Shown here: piece after piece, positions 1 through 9,290 of the stretch
Numbering within the stretch: position 1 is the stretch's first letter
How the letters are laid out: every line of letters starts with the position of its first letter
Source: Arcicella rigui
GTDB lineage: Bacteria > Bacteroidota > Bacteroidia > Cytophagales > Spirosomataceae
Direction: 5' to 3'
Length of the DNA stretch: 64,000 bases
Assembly: GCF_034929435.1 (NCBI RefSeq)
Contig: NZ_JAYFUM010000012.1
Location: 93,842 to 157,841 of the forward strand
The notes under the pieces: generated by a model
The model's database searches: none
What the model was told of the DNA's origin: nothing
Seen by the model: the letters and a program-made list of their open reading frames with translations, nothing else
Position numbers and translations under genes: made by a program

Positions 1-503
1 ACAGGAAGTGAAACGGGTTCACGTTTACGACCGTCGTAAGAAAGTTGCCATTCCGTAGTTTGAGGATTGAAAATGACATCATGGGCAAATTTTGAAAGAC
101 GAACTTCAATATAACGAGCCGCTGCTGCTCCGTCGCCTGTGCGGTAATCTCCCCAGTTTCCTTGACAATCAAAAACCAAATCTTTTTGTCCTAAATTCAC
201 CATGGCTTCATTGATAGAAGCATCACCGTGTGGGTGGTACTGCATGGTTTGGCCAATTACGTTCGCTACTTTATTGAAACGGCCATCGTCCATTTCATTC
301 AGAGCGTGTAGAATACGGCGTTGTACGGGTTTTAAACCATCTTCAATTGCTGGTACTGCTCTTTCTAAAATTACATAAGAAGCGTACTCCAAGAACCAGT
401 TTTCGTACAAACCAGCTACTGCAACTTGCTGATGCAGTGCCTCTTCTTGTGAGTTATTAGTGGGATTTACTTCTAAATTTTCAGGCAGACTTTCGTTTTC
501 CAT
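1..503 (-). CDS. parC: DNA topoisomerase IV subunit A, N-terminal part (partial)
   Basis: This is the first 167 codons of a type IIA topoisomerase A subunit; the rest lies beyond the left edge. It would be the DNA-breaking subunit of topoisomerase IV, which decatenates daughter chromosomes. After a variable N-tail, the breakage-reunion domain begins with YASYVILERAVPAIEDGLKP (about 40-59). It continues with the MDDGRFNKVANVIGQTMQYH helix and PHGD (91-94), then AAARYIE with the likely catalytic Tyr131. The IL-ERAVP and QTMQYHPHGD wording matches Bacteroidota ParC better than GyrA, which has SMSVIVSRALP at this place. The ATG at 503 is the only sensible start. Family placement is firm; ParC rather than GyrA is by recalled motif. 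Confidence 0.9.
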   Translation of the reverse strand, partial: MENESLPENLEVNPTNNSQEEALHQQVAVAGLYENWFLEYASYVILERAVPAIEDGLKPVQRRILHALNEMDDGRFNKVANVIGQTMQYHPHGDASINEAMVNLGQKDLVFDCQGNWGDYRTGDGAAAARYIEVRLSKFAHDVIFNPQTTEWQLSYDGRKREPVSLP

Positions 504-727
504 TGACACTTATTTCCTTCTTTTCGTTTTTTTGGGTATTTCAAAACCCTAATTTACACAAAATTTGCTTAGAAAAAGCAGGAAATATCTGTACTGACCA
601 TGATTTTTAGCTAAAGACCTTGAGTGGGTAGTAATTTTTTTAGCCAAATGTAATTTTTGGATAATTGATATTTTACAGTGGCTTTAATTGACAAATATTT
701 AGATGTTTTGAAAATATTAGGTAAAAT

Positions 728-1360
728 CTATTTGATAGAGCGTAAAATTTCAACAAGTTCAGCAATCATCATAGCTGTTGCTCCCCAAACCACATGGTCT
801 TGGATATTATAAAAAGGGGCATCTACTTCAACGCCTCGCACGTTCAAGACTTTTCTACCAATAATTGCTGGATTTAAGATTTCGTCTAAAGATACTTCTA
901 CTACTTTATCAACTTCACGGGCATCAGGGTAAAAATCGGGCTTACGGTTCAAGAAAGCAAGTACGGGCTGTACATTAAAATTTGAAGCTGGAATAAAAAG
1001 CTTAGTTAGTTTTCCAAGAATTTTAACATCCGTCAAACGTACTCCAATCTCTTCTTGTGCTTCACGCATGGCTGTTCTGATGAGGTTTTCATCTTCTTTT
1101 TCGGCTCTTCCGCCCGGAAAAGCCATTTGTCCGCCATGCACACCGTCGTACTGTGGACGAAGAATGAGCGGTATGTAAATTTTATCGTTTTCGGGGTAAA
1201 ACAAAATCAAAACGGCACTCTCTCTTGTGCGTTCGCTTGGCGAAAGCATTTTTAATTTTAGCCTCGATTCCGAAGCCATTATTTCGTGGGCAACCCTACC
1301 GGGAAGGGGTTCTTGAAGCCTTTTTCTAAGTTTTTCGGTAAATGGTACAAAACCAATCAT
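728..1360 (-). CDS. Nudix hydrolase, CoA pyrophosphatase type
   Basis: A 210-residue Nudix enzyme expected to split CoA or related nucleoside diphosphate compounds in the cytoplasm. The Nudix box lies at about 84-107 and contains REAQEEIGV, the Mg-binding REuxEExGu core. It is preceded by HGGQMAFPGG (75-84), which resembles the UPF0035/NudL signature upstream of the box in CoA pyrophosphatases. Length fits that family. The ATG at 1360 gives a complete N-terminal helix. It follows parC on the same strand with a 224-bp gap, so it probably has its own promoter. Substrate is inferred from the family motif. Confidence 0.88.
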   Translation of the reverse strand: MIGFVPFTEKLRKRLQEPLPGRVAHEIMASESRLKLKMLSPSERTRESAVLILFYPENDKIYIPLILRPQYDGVHGGQMAFPGGRAEKEDENLIRTAMREAQEEIGVRLTDVKILGKLTKLFIPASNFNVQPVLAFLNRKPDFYPDAREVDKVVEVSLDEILNPAIIGRKVLNVRGVEVDAPFYNIQDHVVWGATAMMIAELVEILRSIK

Positions 1361-1423
1361 ATTTCTGGCGAGGAAATTTAGTAAGAATGATGAATTATTT
1401 TTAGTAAGTACGAAGGATTGTCA

Positions 1424-1512
1424 AGTTGTTGGTTTTGGGTTTCGGATTTTAAATTATAAAAACGTTTCCTTTTCCTATTTTCCGAAATTAGAAAACCCAA
1501 ATCCGAATTAAT
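1424..1512. repeat. intergenic inverted repeat of TTTGGG / TTCGGATTT words
   Basis: Between the FAD gene and the Nudix gene (both minus strand). The left part reads TTTGGGTTTCGGATTT; the right part reads AAAACCCAAATCCGAA, the same words in reverse complement, with an AT-rich middle. The same words recur at 31036-31410. It could fold as a hairpin, but it lacks a clear U-tract. Confidence 0.5.
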
Positions 1513-1633
1513 TAAATCTTTCGTACAGTACTATGGTTGAATTATGAATGACAGGTTTTGAATATAGGTATTTTAGATTCATGGCTACATTTCATCATCC
1601 TTATTTTAATTCTTATCAATATTATAAAACTAA

Positions 1634-3208
1634 TTAAACATTTGCGTAATATTCAATTAATTTTTCTGCACAACGTTCGCCGTCCATTGCTGCCGACATG
1701 ATTCCACCTGCATAACCAGCACCTTCGCCACAAGGAAAAAGTCTTTTAATGGTAAGATGTTCCAAACTTTCTTTGTCTCTCGGAATACGTACTGGCGATG
1801 ATGTTCTGCTTTCGATACCAATAATTTGAGCATGGTTTGAAGCATAATCTCTCATTTTTTTACCAAACTGTTGCAAACCATCTTGCAAAGGTTTTCCGAT
1901 AAAATCAGGAAGTACTTCCAACATATCCATCGAAACAAGCCCGGGCTGATAAGAAGTTTCTAAAAGATTTTTTGAAGTATGGTTTTTAATAAAATCTCCT
2001 ACCAACTGGGCAGGTGCAGTTTGTCCACCACCAGCCAAAATACAGGCTTTTTGCTCCAACTCTTTTTGTAATTGTAAACCAGCCAAAGCCCCATAAGCTT
2101 TATAAGGCAAAGTATCTATTTCATTAATGGCAACTACCATTCCCGAATTAGCAAATTTTGAATCTCGACGAGAAGGCGACATTCCGTTTACCACTAATTC
2201 ACCCGGAGCAGTAGCCGAAGGAACGATAAAGCCACCCGGACACATACAAAATGAGAAAACGCCTCGTTGTACACCTTTGTAAAAAGTCTGAGCAACTAAG
2301 CTATACGATGCCGCAGGTAAGTACTTACCTCTTTCTTTTTGGTGATATTGTAATGAATCTATTAACGATTGCTGATGCTCAATTCTTACACCCATGGCAT
2401 AAGGTTTTGCTTCAATCAGTACATCTTTTTTCTGGCATAGTTCAAAAATATCCCTTGCCGAATGTCCCGTTGCCAATATTACTCCTATACCCGAAATCTC
2501 TCTGCCATCTTCTAATACAACTCCTCTGATTTGTTTTTGTTGCAGAATAAAATCGGTGACTTTGGTGTTGAAGTGTACTTCACCACCAGCATTTAAAATA
2601 CTTTCACGAAGTTCGGCTACTAACTGTGGTAATTTATTTGTACCGATGTGCGGATGGGCATCAACCAAAATTTCTTCGGTAGCACCATGAGCCACCAAAA
2701 TTTCCAATACTCTACGAATATCGCCTCTTTTTTTACTTCTGGTATAAAGTTTTCCGTCGGAATATGTACCTGCTCCGCCTTCGCCAAAACAGTAATTGGA
2801 TTCTGGGTTTACGATATGTTCTTTGTTGATAGCCGCCAAATCTCGTCTTCTACTTCTTACATCTTTGCCTCTTTCCAACACAATAGGTTTTACGCCCAGT
2901 TCAATCATTCGCAAAGCAGCAAAAAGTCCAGCAGGGCCAGCCCCAACAATAATTGCTTGTTTGGCTTTTGAAACATCAGGATAATTTTTTTGGAAAGCAA
3001 TAACAGGCGTAGGAGTTTCATCAATAAATACTTCTACTTCAACATTTACTTTTACTTGTCGTCCACGGGCATCAATTGACCTTTTCAAAGGACGAATAAT
3101 GGCAGGTGCATCCACAGGAAATTGTAAAAGTTTACTTAAATGTGTTCTGAAATTTTCAGCGTCGAAAGCAATGTGTGGTTCTACTACCAGCGATAAATGT
3201 TGTCTCAT
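1634..3208 (-). CDS. FAD-dependent dehydrogenase (COG2509-like)
   Basis: A 524-residue soluble flavoprotein. An N-terminal domain of about 80 residues is followed by a Rossmann FAD-binding motif, IIVGAGPAGLFAALRM (86-101), ending in an acidic VLERG strand that would bind the adenine ribose. Other flavoprotein blocks are YCFGEGGAGTYSDGKLY (near 145-160), VILATGHSARDIF, and the C-terminal GEGAGYAGGIMSAAMDGERC, which closes the FAD site. This architecture and length match the poorly characterised COG2509 FAD-dependent dehydrogenases. The physiological substrate is unknown. The start is the ATG at 3208; the gene upstream is divergent. Confidence 0.85.
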   Translation of the reverse strand: MRQHLSLVVEPHIAFDAENFRTHLSKLLQFPVDAPAIIRPLKRSIDARGRQVKVNVEVEVFIDETPTPVIAFQKNYPDVSKAKQAIIVGAGPAGLFAALRMIELGVKPIVLERGKDVRSRRRDLAAINKEHIVNPESNYCFGEGGAGTYSDGKLYTRSKKRGDIRRVLEILVAHGATEEILVDAHPHIGTNKLPQLVAELRESILNAGGEVHFNTKVTDFILQQKQIRGVVLEDGREISGIGVILATGHSARDIFELCQKKDVLIEAKPYAMGVRIEHQQSLIDSLQYHQKERGKYLPAASYSLVAQTFYKGVQRGVFSFCMCPGGFIVPSATAPGELVVNGMSPSRRDSKFANSGMVVAINEIDTLPYKAYGALAGLQLQKELEQKACILAGGGQTAPAQLVGDFIKNHTSKNLLETSYQPGLVSMDMLEVLPDFIGKPLQDGLQQFGKKMRDYASNHAQIIGIESRTSSPVRIPRDKESLEHLTIKRLFPCGEGAGYAGGIMSAAMDGERCAEKLIEYYANV

Positions 3209-3327
3209 TTTAGTAAGGTTGTTATCCTTAAATTTTACAGGAAATTAAATTGAAAAAAGCTTTAAACTAATGATTTTAATGGTTCAGGCATATCGCAAAA
3301 AATATGTTGATACCACCTATTTCGCTA

Positions 3328-3347
3328 CAAAAGGCAAATGCCTTTTG
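3328..3347. other. short dyad in the divergent promoter region
   Basis: A perfect dyad, CAAAAGGC AAAT GCCTTTTG, sits in the 260-bp gap between the divergent FAD and lipoprotein genes and is followed by GTATTTT. It could be an operator or a weak terminator; nothing in the sequence decides. Confidence 0.35.
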
Positions 3348-3397
3348 GTATTTTAAAATAGAATGAAGCAAATTTTCGTTGCAAAGTTAAAGGTTTT

Positions 3398-3435
3398 CTT
3401 CCGAACTTGCCACTTATGCAAGTAGCGGAGGGAAG
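3398..3435 (+). other. leader hairpin upstream of the 3469 lipoprotein gene
   Basis: ACTTGC (3405-3410) and GCAAGT (3418-3423) pair around a 7-nt loop. The flanking CTTCCG and CGGAGGGAAG can extend the stem with a bulge. The structure ends about 33 nt before the ATG at 3469, so it would lie in the 5' leader of that gene. No ligand-binding RNA class is recognised. Confidence 0.35.
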
Positions 3436-3468
3436 CATTGAAGAAAGCTTATTAATTTTTTTGAAATA

Positions 3469-4110
3469 ATGAAGAAAACATATTTTGCCACAAACGAAAC
3501 ATCTCCCAAGCGAAAAAGGTTGTTTTATGCGATGTCAATGCTGATGGGCTTGTTTTTTACAAGCTTATTTTTTGCTTGTCGTGAAGACATAGACCCAAAT
3601 CCTACTAAGGAAGAAACCAAATCTTTCGTCAGTTATTTGATAAAAGCGGGGAATAACTTTGCCGAAAATAACAGTTACCCAAGTACAGAAGTGACTTCAC
3701 TTAAATTCCAAGCTATTTTTGATAGTTCGTGTATTTATAAAACCATCGACCCAATCAATCAGTTCGACATCAACAAGCTTTATGGAGTAGCTGATTGCAG
3801 TAGTTTCCATCAAGTAAATAGTGCCAGATTTGGATGGAATTGGGTAGAAAATGCTATGCACATTCACGCTTATTGTTATGTAAATGGTGTTAGACAATGG
3901 AAAGAATTAGGAACTGTACCACTTAATACGGCTTCCGACTATGAATTGATTATCCAACCTTCGTACTACCTCTTTAAACTAAACGGCAAGGCAGATACTT
4001 TGTCTCGTGGATGTTCGGGAAATACTGCCGTTGGCTATAAACTTTATCCCTATTTTGGAGGCGATGAAACTGCCCCACATGATATTACGATTAAAATCAA
4101 AGAACTTTAA
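3469..4110 (+). CDS. putative lipoprotein of unknown function
   Basis: A 213-residue protein I do not recognise. A basic N-region (KRKR at 14-17) is followed by a hydrophobic stretch and LFFAC, with Cys37 as the probable lipid-modified residue, so it is likely anchored in the envelope. The mature part has a charged linker (EDIDPNPTKEE) and then a mixed domain rich in Tyr, Ser and Cys. An alternative start at Met22 would give a shorter signal without the basic region, so the longer form is preferred. It ends 30 bp before the YyaL gene on the same strand and may share its transcript. Confidence 0.6.
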   Translation: MKKTYFATNETSPKRKRLFYAMSMLMGLFFTSLFFACREDIDPNPTKEETKSFVSYLIKAGNNFAENNSYPSTEVTSLKFQAIFDSSCIYKTIDPINQFDINKLYGVADCSSFHQVNSARFGWNWVENAMHIHAYCYVNGVRQWKELGTVPLNTASDYELIIQPSYYLFKLNGKADTLSRGCSGNTAVGYKLYPYFGGDETAPHDITIKIKEL

Positions 4111-4140
4111 AAAGATTTTTTAGGAAATAAGTATTCACAA

Positions 4141-6114
4141 ATGAACAGATTAGCGAAAGAAACTTCTCCATATTTATTACAGCACGCCCAAAACCCTGTT
4201 GATTGGTTTCCGTGGGGAAAAGAAGCATTAGACAAAGCCAAAGCTGAAAACAAACCAATTTTGGTAAGTATTGGCTATTCGGCTTGTCATTGGTGTCATG
4301 TAATGGAACATGAATGTTTTGAGAAAGAGGATGTAGCCGAAGTGATGAATCGCTTTTTTGTAAATATAAAAGTAGATAGAGAGGAGCGTCCAGACGTAGA
4401 TGCTGTTTATATGGATGCCGTTCAGGCAATGGGAGTACATGGCGGTTGGCCTTTGAATGTTTTTTTAATGCCCGACGGAAAACCTTTTTACGGAGGTACT
4501 TATTTCCCGAAAAATAATTGGTTGAGATTACTCAATGCAGTGAATACAGGTTTTAAGAATAGTCAGGAAGAATTGCAAAAATCAGCAGACGGTTTTACGC
4601 AAAATATGCTTTTTAAGGATTCTGTGAAGTATGGATTAGAGCCTGAAAGTCAGATTTTTACCAAAGAAGATTTACAAGTAATGGCTTATAAATTAGCCGA
4701 TACTTTTGATGACGTTTGGGGCGGATTTCAAAGAAGTCCAAAATTTCCTATGCCTTCAATTTGGGCATTTTTGTTAAGATATATTCATGAAACCAAAGAT
4801 GAGCGATTGCTAAATCATGTAAAACTGACTTTAAACCGCATGGCAATCGGTGGAATTTACGACCAATTGGGCGGAGGTTTTGCTCGTTATTCAGTCGATG
4901 GAGAATGGTTTTGTCCGCACTTTGAAAAAATGATGTACGACAACGGGCAGTTGGTGAGTCTATATTCCGAAGCCTATTCTTTAACTGGCGAAGCCTTATA
5001 CAAAGAAGTAGTTTATGAAACCGTAGCTTGGCTAAAAAGAGAAATGACAAGCGAAGAAGGTGGTTTCTTCTCGGCTTTGGATGCTGATTCGGAAGGAGTG
5101 GAGGGTAAATATTATGTTTGGACAAAAGACGAAATAGAAGCCATTTTAGGAGACGAAGCCGAAGCATTTTGTGAAAACTACCAAGTAACAGCACAAGGAA
5201 ACTGGGAATATGGCGTAAATATTTTATGGAAATACGAGCCAACTTTGAATGAACAATTTAAAGGACAAATTGCCAAATTGAATACGATTAGGAATACACG
5301 TATTCGTCCGGGATTGGATGATAAAATACTTTGTTCGTGGAATGCCCTGATGCTAAAAGGCTTGGTGGATGCTTACAGAGTATTCGACGATGAAAATTTC
5401 TTGACTTTAGCGGTTCAGAATGCACATTTTATCAAAGATAAGTTTTTGGTAGGCGAGCAATTGATGCACAGTTATAAAAATGGAGAAACCAAAATTCAAG
5501 GATTTTTAGAAGATTATGCGGCTTTGATTGATGCTTACATCAATTTATACCAAGCTACGTTTGATGAAATTTGGCTACATTATGCCGAAAAACTAAGTTT
5601 ATATACTTATCAGAATTTTTGGGATGAAGAGGACGGGTTGTTTTTCTTTACCGATAAAAATGCGGAGGAATTGATAGCTCGTAAAAAAGAAATTTTTGAT
5701 AATGTAGTGCCAAGTTCAAATTCTATCATGGCGAGAAATCTCTATACTTTAGGGCTGATTTTGGAAAGAGAAGATTTTTTAGCTTTATCTAAATTGATGC
5801 TTTCAAAAATGAAAAATCTATTATTGAAAAATGTAGATTATCTAACCAATTGGGCTTGTTTGGCAACACAAATGCTTTCAAAAACTCCAGAAATCGCCAT
5901 TGTAGGAAAAGACTCTTTAACTTTCAGAAAGCAATTTGACCAACATTTTTTCCCCAACAAAGTACTTTCTGGAACTGCAACCATTAGTAAATTACCATTA
6001 TTAGAAAATAGAAGTGCCAAAGAAGACGAAACCTTAATTTTCGTTTGTTACGACAAAACTTGCCAATTGCCAGTAAAAACGGTTGTAGAGGCTTGGGAAC
6101 AGATAGGGAAGTGA
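4141..6114 (+). CDS. DUF255/YyaL family thioredoxin-domain protein (SPATA20-like)
   Basis: A 657-residue protein with an N-terminal thioredoxin-like domain (about 1-165) carrying CHWC at 49-52 within IGYSACHWCHVMEHECF. The KVDREERPDVD segment that follows is typical of the family. The remainder resembles the (alpha/alpha)6 barrel of the N-acylglucosamine 2-epimerase superfamily, with SPKFPMP, GGGFARYSVD and HFEKMMYDNGQL among the conserved blocks. Full length for the family (YyaL in Bacillus, SPATA20 in animals). The biochemical function is not established; a role in thiol chemistry or carbohydrate binding is inference only. No signal peptide, so cytoplasmic. Confidence 0.9.
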   Translation: MNRLAKETSPYLLQHAQNPVDWFPWGKEALDKAKAENKPILVSIGYSACHWCHVMEHECFEKEDVAEVMNRFFVNIKVDREERPDVDAVYMDAVQAMGVHGGWPLNVFLMPDGKPFYGGTYFPKNNWLRLLNAVNTGFKNSQEELQKSADGFTQNMLFKDSVKYGLEPESQIFTKEDLQVMAYKLADTFDDVWGGFQRSPKFPMPSIWAFLLRYIHETKDERLLNHVKLTLNRMAIGGIYDQLGGGFARYSVDGEWFCPHFEKMMYDNGQLVSLYSEAYSLTGEALYKEVVYETVAWLKREMTSEEGGFFSALDADSEGVEGKYYVWTKDEIEAILGDEAEAFCENYQVTAQGNWEYGVNILWKYEPTLNEQFKGQIAKLNTIRNTRIRPGLDDKILCSWNALMLKGLVDAYRVFDDENFLTLAVQNAHFIKDKFLVGEQLMHSYKNGETKIQGFLEDYAALIDAYINLYQATFDEIWLHYAEKLSLYTYQNFWDEEDGLFFFTDKNAEELIARKKEIFDNVVPSSNSIMARNLYTLGLILEREDFLALSKLMLSKMKNLLLKNVDYLTNWACLATQMLSKTPEIAIVGKDSLTFRKQFDQHFFPNKVLSGTATISKLPLLENRSAKEDETLIFVCYDKTCQLPVKTVVEAWEQIGK

Positions 6115-6115
6115 T

Positions 6116-6190
6116 GAGTTATGAATTTTGAGTGCTGAGTTATAAATCAGAAATTTTCATTCACAACTCAGCACTCAAAATTCACAACTC
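6116..6190. terminator. near-perfect 26-bp inverted repeat between convergent genes
   Basis: Arms 6116-6141 and 6165-6190 match at 25 of 26 positions (key words TTTTGAGTGCTGAGTT and AACTCAGCACTCAAAA) around a 23-nt loop. The left arm begins one base after the YyaL stop. The right arm contains the last codons and stop of the minus-strand gene at 6182. Without a U-tract it may act as a bidirectional 3'-end stabiliser or terminator. Confidence 0.6.
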
Positions 6191-7426
6191 AAAAGAAATC
6201 CCCTCAGATTCCTTCTTGTCTGCGTACAAAATAATTTCTTCTTTTTTACCATTTACACTGAAACGAATGGCACTGGTATTTGCTCCTTCTTTGCCTGTGT
6301 TGTTGGCAAAAACTGTGAGGATATTTTTTTGATTGGCTCTAAGTTTTAAAGTCAGTACTTTAGGTTTTCGGGTCAATAAATGTTTTTCAAGAATATATTG
6401 TCCATTGAAACAAAGCGAAACAATGTCGCCATCTTCGTTTTCGTGGTCGAAAATTTCGATGAATAACTCTTCTTCTTTTACTTTGAAATAGTGTTTAATT
6501 TTTACTTTTCGCTCCATTTCGCAGTAAATTTTCTCCGCTTTTCTTTCTAAATAAGATTTCGTGACAGTTTTAATAGGCAAGTGATACGAAACTTGAAAGC
6601 CAATATAAGCCCCATTTTCCAAAGCTGTGGTTGATGCTGAAACTTGGTTGCCGCTGATGCCCAAATAAGTATTTTCAACAAAATGTGAAAATGGAATGCC
6701 TACTCTAATGCCCATATTCAACGAACGCATATCGTTGGCGGGTCGCCAAAAGGTTTTCCCAATTTCAAAGAAAAGCATTGTACTGGTTCTGTTTACCACT
6801 TTGCTTTCTATCCTAAAACCTTGTCCATTGGCAATCCAATCTTCATTTTCTTTGGCTGACTGATTCAAGAAATTCATCGTTCTTGCACCTACTTCTACAT
6901 AATTTCTTACTTCACCCAAACCCCTTCTACCTCTCGATTTTGAAGTATAAGTCATACTTGCCGAAAAACCCGAATAGGCAATAGTATTTTGCCAAATACT
7001 TGATTCTTTGTTATTGATAAAAAGATGGTACTGGTCGTTCACCTCGTAACTCACTGGCGAGCAAGTATAATAAGCACCAATTTCTGTTCTGAAAATTCGA
7101 TTGTTTTTCAGCAATTTTGAATAATTTACTCCTAAATCAAACGAACCGATTAATCCATAAAACTCCGTTTTCCCTTCTTTATTAATACTCGAATTAATGG
7201 GAAGGGAGGTAAAAGGAAAAGGAATATAAGAAAAAACACCCGTTTGAAATCCATTACTGACAGCAGTATTTTGTGGTAAACCAAAGCCAAATAAAGTAGC
7301 CGAAGGATGAATGCTGATAGAACTAATGCCCTGTTTATTAGAGATTTGAGCCAATGAAAAATGGCTTAAAGCCAACATAAGTAAGAAAATAAAAGAGGTT
7401 TGTTTGAGGAGTATAGACTTTTTCAT
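6182..7426 (-). CDS. secreted or outer-membrane protein of unknown function
   Basis: A 414-residue protein with a clear signal peptide ending ALSHFSLAQ (about 1-27). The middle (about 30-285) alternates hydrophobic and polar residues, as a beta-rich outer-membrane domain would. The C-terminal 120 residues (about 290-414) look like a separate soluble beta domain, with SLCFNGQYILEKH and FANNTGKEGANTSAIRF. The end of the gene lies inside an inverted repeat. I recognise no family. It sits 85 bp downstream of ruvC on the same strand. Confidence 0.6.
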   Translation of the reverse strand: MKKSILLKQTSFIFLLMLALSHFSLAQISNKQGISSISIHPSATLFGFGLPQNTAVSNGFQTGVFSYIPFPFTSLPINSSINKEGKTEFYGLIGSFDLGVNYSKLLKNNRIFRTEIGAYYTCSPVSYEVNDQYHLFINNKESSIWQNTIAYSGFSASMTYTSKSRGRRGLGEVRNYVEVGARTMNFLNQSAKENEDWIANGQGFRIESKVVNRTSTMLFFEIGKTFWRPANDMRSLNMGIRVGIPFSHFVENTYLGISGNQVSASTTALENGAYIGFQVSYHLPIKTVTKSYLERKAEKIYCEMERKVKIKHYFKVKEEELFIEIFDHENEDGDIVSLCFNGQYILEKHLLTRKPKVLTLKLRANQKNILTVFANNTGKEGANTSAIRFSVNGKKEEIILYADKKESEGISFEL

Positions 7427-7511
7427 ACAATGTTTATGCTTAGATGATTAGTTAAATTACAGAAAATCAAATATGTATAAAATTCCTCACTCCAAACTCG
7501 CAACTCCTCAC

Positions 7512-8075
7512 TTATTTGATTCTATCAGGATTTTCGTTCACAAAAGCTCCCCAACCTTTTTTTGTTCCTTTGTTCGTTGCCATGATACTTGTACCATGAA
7601 AATGATGACAAACCGCAATACCCAAAGCATCGGTTGCATCAAATAATTTGGCATCTAATTTCATTTTCAACAATTGGTCGAGCATGTGTGCTACTTGTTC
7701 TTTTGAAGCGTTTCCGTTGCCCGTCACCGATTGTTTTACTGTTTTAGGCGAATACTCTACAATGGGGATTTCACGTGACAGTGCCGCAGCCATCACTACG
7801 CCTTGAGCTCTACCCAATTTCAGCATCGACTGAACGTTTTTCCCAAAGAAAGGAGCTTCAATCGCCATTTCATCGGGCATGAATTCTTCAATGACCGAAA
7901 TGATTCGTTCATAAATTTTCTTTAACTTAATTTCCTGCGTGCTATATTTGCTGACGTTGATAACGCCGTACTGTAAAACTTTCATTTCGTTACGCTGAAC
8001 CAATATCACTCCATAACCCATAAACCGAGTACCGGGGTCAACGCCTAAAATTATTTTCTCTGTATTATTATTCAT
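7512..8075 (-). CDS. ruvC: Holliday junction resolvase RuvC
   Basis: A 187-residue endonuclease that cuts Holliday junctions during recombinational repair, working with RuvAB. The four catalytic acidic residues are in place: Asp13 in GVDPGTRFMGYG, Glu73 in MAIEAPFFG, and Asp146 and Asp149 in LFDATDALGIAVCHH. The VKQSVTGNGNASKEQVAHM block (113-131) is also typical. Length is normal apart from a short C-terminal tail. Start ATG at 8075, 40 bp from the divergent membrane-protein gene. Confidence 0.96.
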   Translation of the reverse strand: MNNNTEKIILGVDPGTRFMGYGVILVQRNEMKVLQYGVINVSKYSTQEIKLKKIYERIISVIEEFMPDEMAIEAPFFGKNVQSMLKLGRAQGVVMAAALSREIPIVEYSPKTVKQSVTGNGNASKEQVAHMLDQLLKMKLDAKLFDATDALGIAVCHHFHGTSIMATNKGTKKGWGAFVNENPDRIK

Positions 8076-8115
8076 TTTTTAGCCCAAAAATTTCCGTCCC
8101 TGCTTTTATCTTTTC

Positions 8116-9108
8116 ATGCAAAATACCAACGAAACAAATCCTAAAACAAGCATTTTATCTGAAAAACTATTTTCCTTGCTCAAAACCATTGTTTTTGTAC
8201 TTATCCTCTGGATGCTCTACAAAGCCTTTGCCGACAAGCAACAAAATATTGATAATTTGCTGCTTGAATATAAAAAAATATGGGTTGAAAAAAACATCAT
8301 CAAAGGTGTTTTATTGATACTCTTAATCTTTTTTAATTTTGGATTTGAAACTAAAAAGTGGCAAACTTTAGCCCTGAAAGTTGAAGAAATATCTTTCAAA
8401 GAAGCCTTGAAAGGCGTACTGATGGGTTTGTCTTTAGGCTTTATTACACCAGCCAATTTGGGCGATTATGCAGGCAGAATGTGGAAATTTAAACAAGAAA
8501 AAAGAGCCGAAAGTATCGGAGCAATTTTATTGGGAAACGGTATTCAATTTTTTACTTCTTTGCTTTTTGGTACTTTGGGCTTGATATATTTTATTTTCAG
8601 AAAAGAACAGTTTTCAACGCTCAATTTTATCATGATTTTGGTATTTAGTCTGAGTCTGACTTTGGGCTTTTTTGCTTATTTGAAACGACATCTTTTTTAT
8701 CTCTTTCTTTTGAAAATACCTTTTCTGAAAAGGTTTGCTCATACCGTAAAAATTTTAGAAAATTTTGAAAATCAAGAAGTTAGAATAGTTTTTTTCTGGG
8801 CTTTGATGCGATACTTTACCATTTCAATACAATTTGTTTTGGTCTTATTAATCTTTGGTATCGACTTAGAAGTGTTAGATTTGTTGGCAATTGCTTGTTT
8901 GGTTTTTCTGGCAAAAACGATTGTGCCAGCCATTAATTTTTTGGGAGATTTAGGCATCAGAGAATTTTCTGCTATTTACTTTTTTAGTTTTTACCATGTC
9001 AATACTTCAGCAGTAATAGCCGCTACCTTTGTGTTATGGCTGATTAATATTCTATTTCCAGTATTAGTTGGAAGTATTTTAGTGCTGAAAACAAGGGTTT
9101 CGATTTGA
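8116..9108 (+). CDS. lysylphosphatidylglycerol synthase TM-like (UPF0104) membrane protein
   Basis: A 330-residue integral membrane protein with roughly eight hydrophobic segments, beginning near residue 20. LGFITPANLGDYAGRMWKF (about 110-128) and the late segment NFLGDLGIREFSAIYF are typical of the UPF0104 / LPG-synthase transmembrane family, whose members flip or move lipid-linked substrates. No aminoacyl-transferase domain is present, so lysyl-PG synthesis itself is not implied. It heads a plus-strand run with two glycosyltransferases and a deacetylase, which suggests a role in glycolipid or polysaccharide assembly (inference). Confidence 0.75.
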   Translation: MQNTNETNPKTSILSEKLFSLLKTIVFVLILWMLYKAFADKQQNIDNLLLEYKKIWVEKNIIKGVLLILLIFFNFGFETKKWQTLALKVEEISFKEALKGVLMGLSLGFITPANLGDYAGRMWKFKQEKRAESIGAILLGNGIQFFTSLLFGTLGLIYFIFRKEQFSTLNFIMILVFSLSLTLGFFAYLKRHLFYLFLLKIPFLKRFAHTVKILENFENQEVRIVFFWALMRYFTISIQFVLVLLIFGIDLEVLDLLAIACLVFLAKTIVPAINFLGDLGIREFSAIYFFSFYHVNTSAVIAATFVLWLINILFPVLVGSILVLKTRVSI

Positions 9109-9288
9109 AAATTTGAAAATTTGAAGATTAGCTTTTTAGTTTGAAGGTTATAGTTAGTCATTTTTAAATTTTCAAATTGAGTTTCCATTTTCAAATCATC
9201 AAATCTCCAAATTTTCAAATTGTTTTTCCATTTTCAAATCTCCAAATCATCAAATTTTCAAATTGTTTTCCATTTTCAAATTAAAAAA
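9106..9288. repeat. low-complexity repeat of TTTTCAAAT words
   Basis: The whole gap between the UPF0104 gene and the glycosyltransferase is built from variants of TTTTCAAAT, CAAATC and their complement GAAAATTTGAA. The left end carries the complement (AAAATTTGAAAATTTGAAG) and the right end many direct copies (ATTTTCAAATC, CATCAAATTTTCAAATTG). It could fold into a long AT-rich hairpin. No gene is visible in it. Confidence 0.7.
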
Positions 9289-9290
9289 AT

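Noticed and set aside
2251..2984. Plus-strand frames opposite the FAD dehydrogenase gene
   Set aside because: Shadows of a clearly real gene on the minus strand; no independent protein character. The same applies to other frames inside recognised genes.
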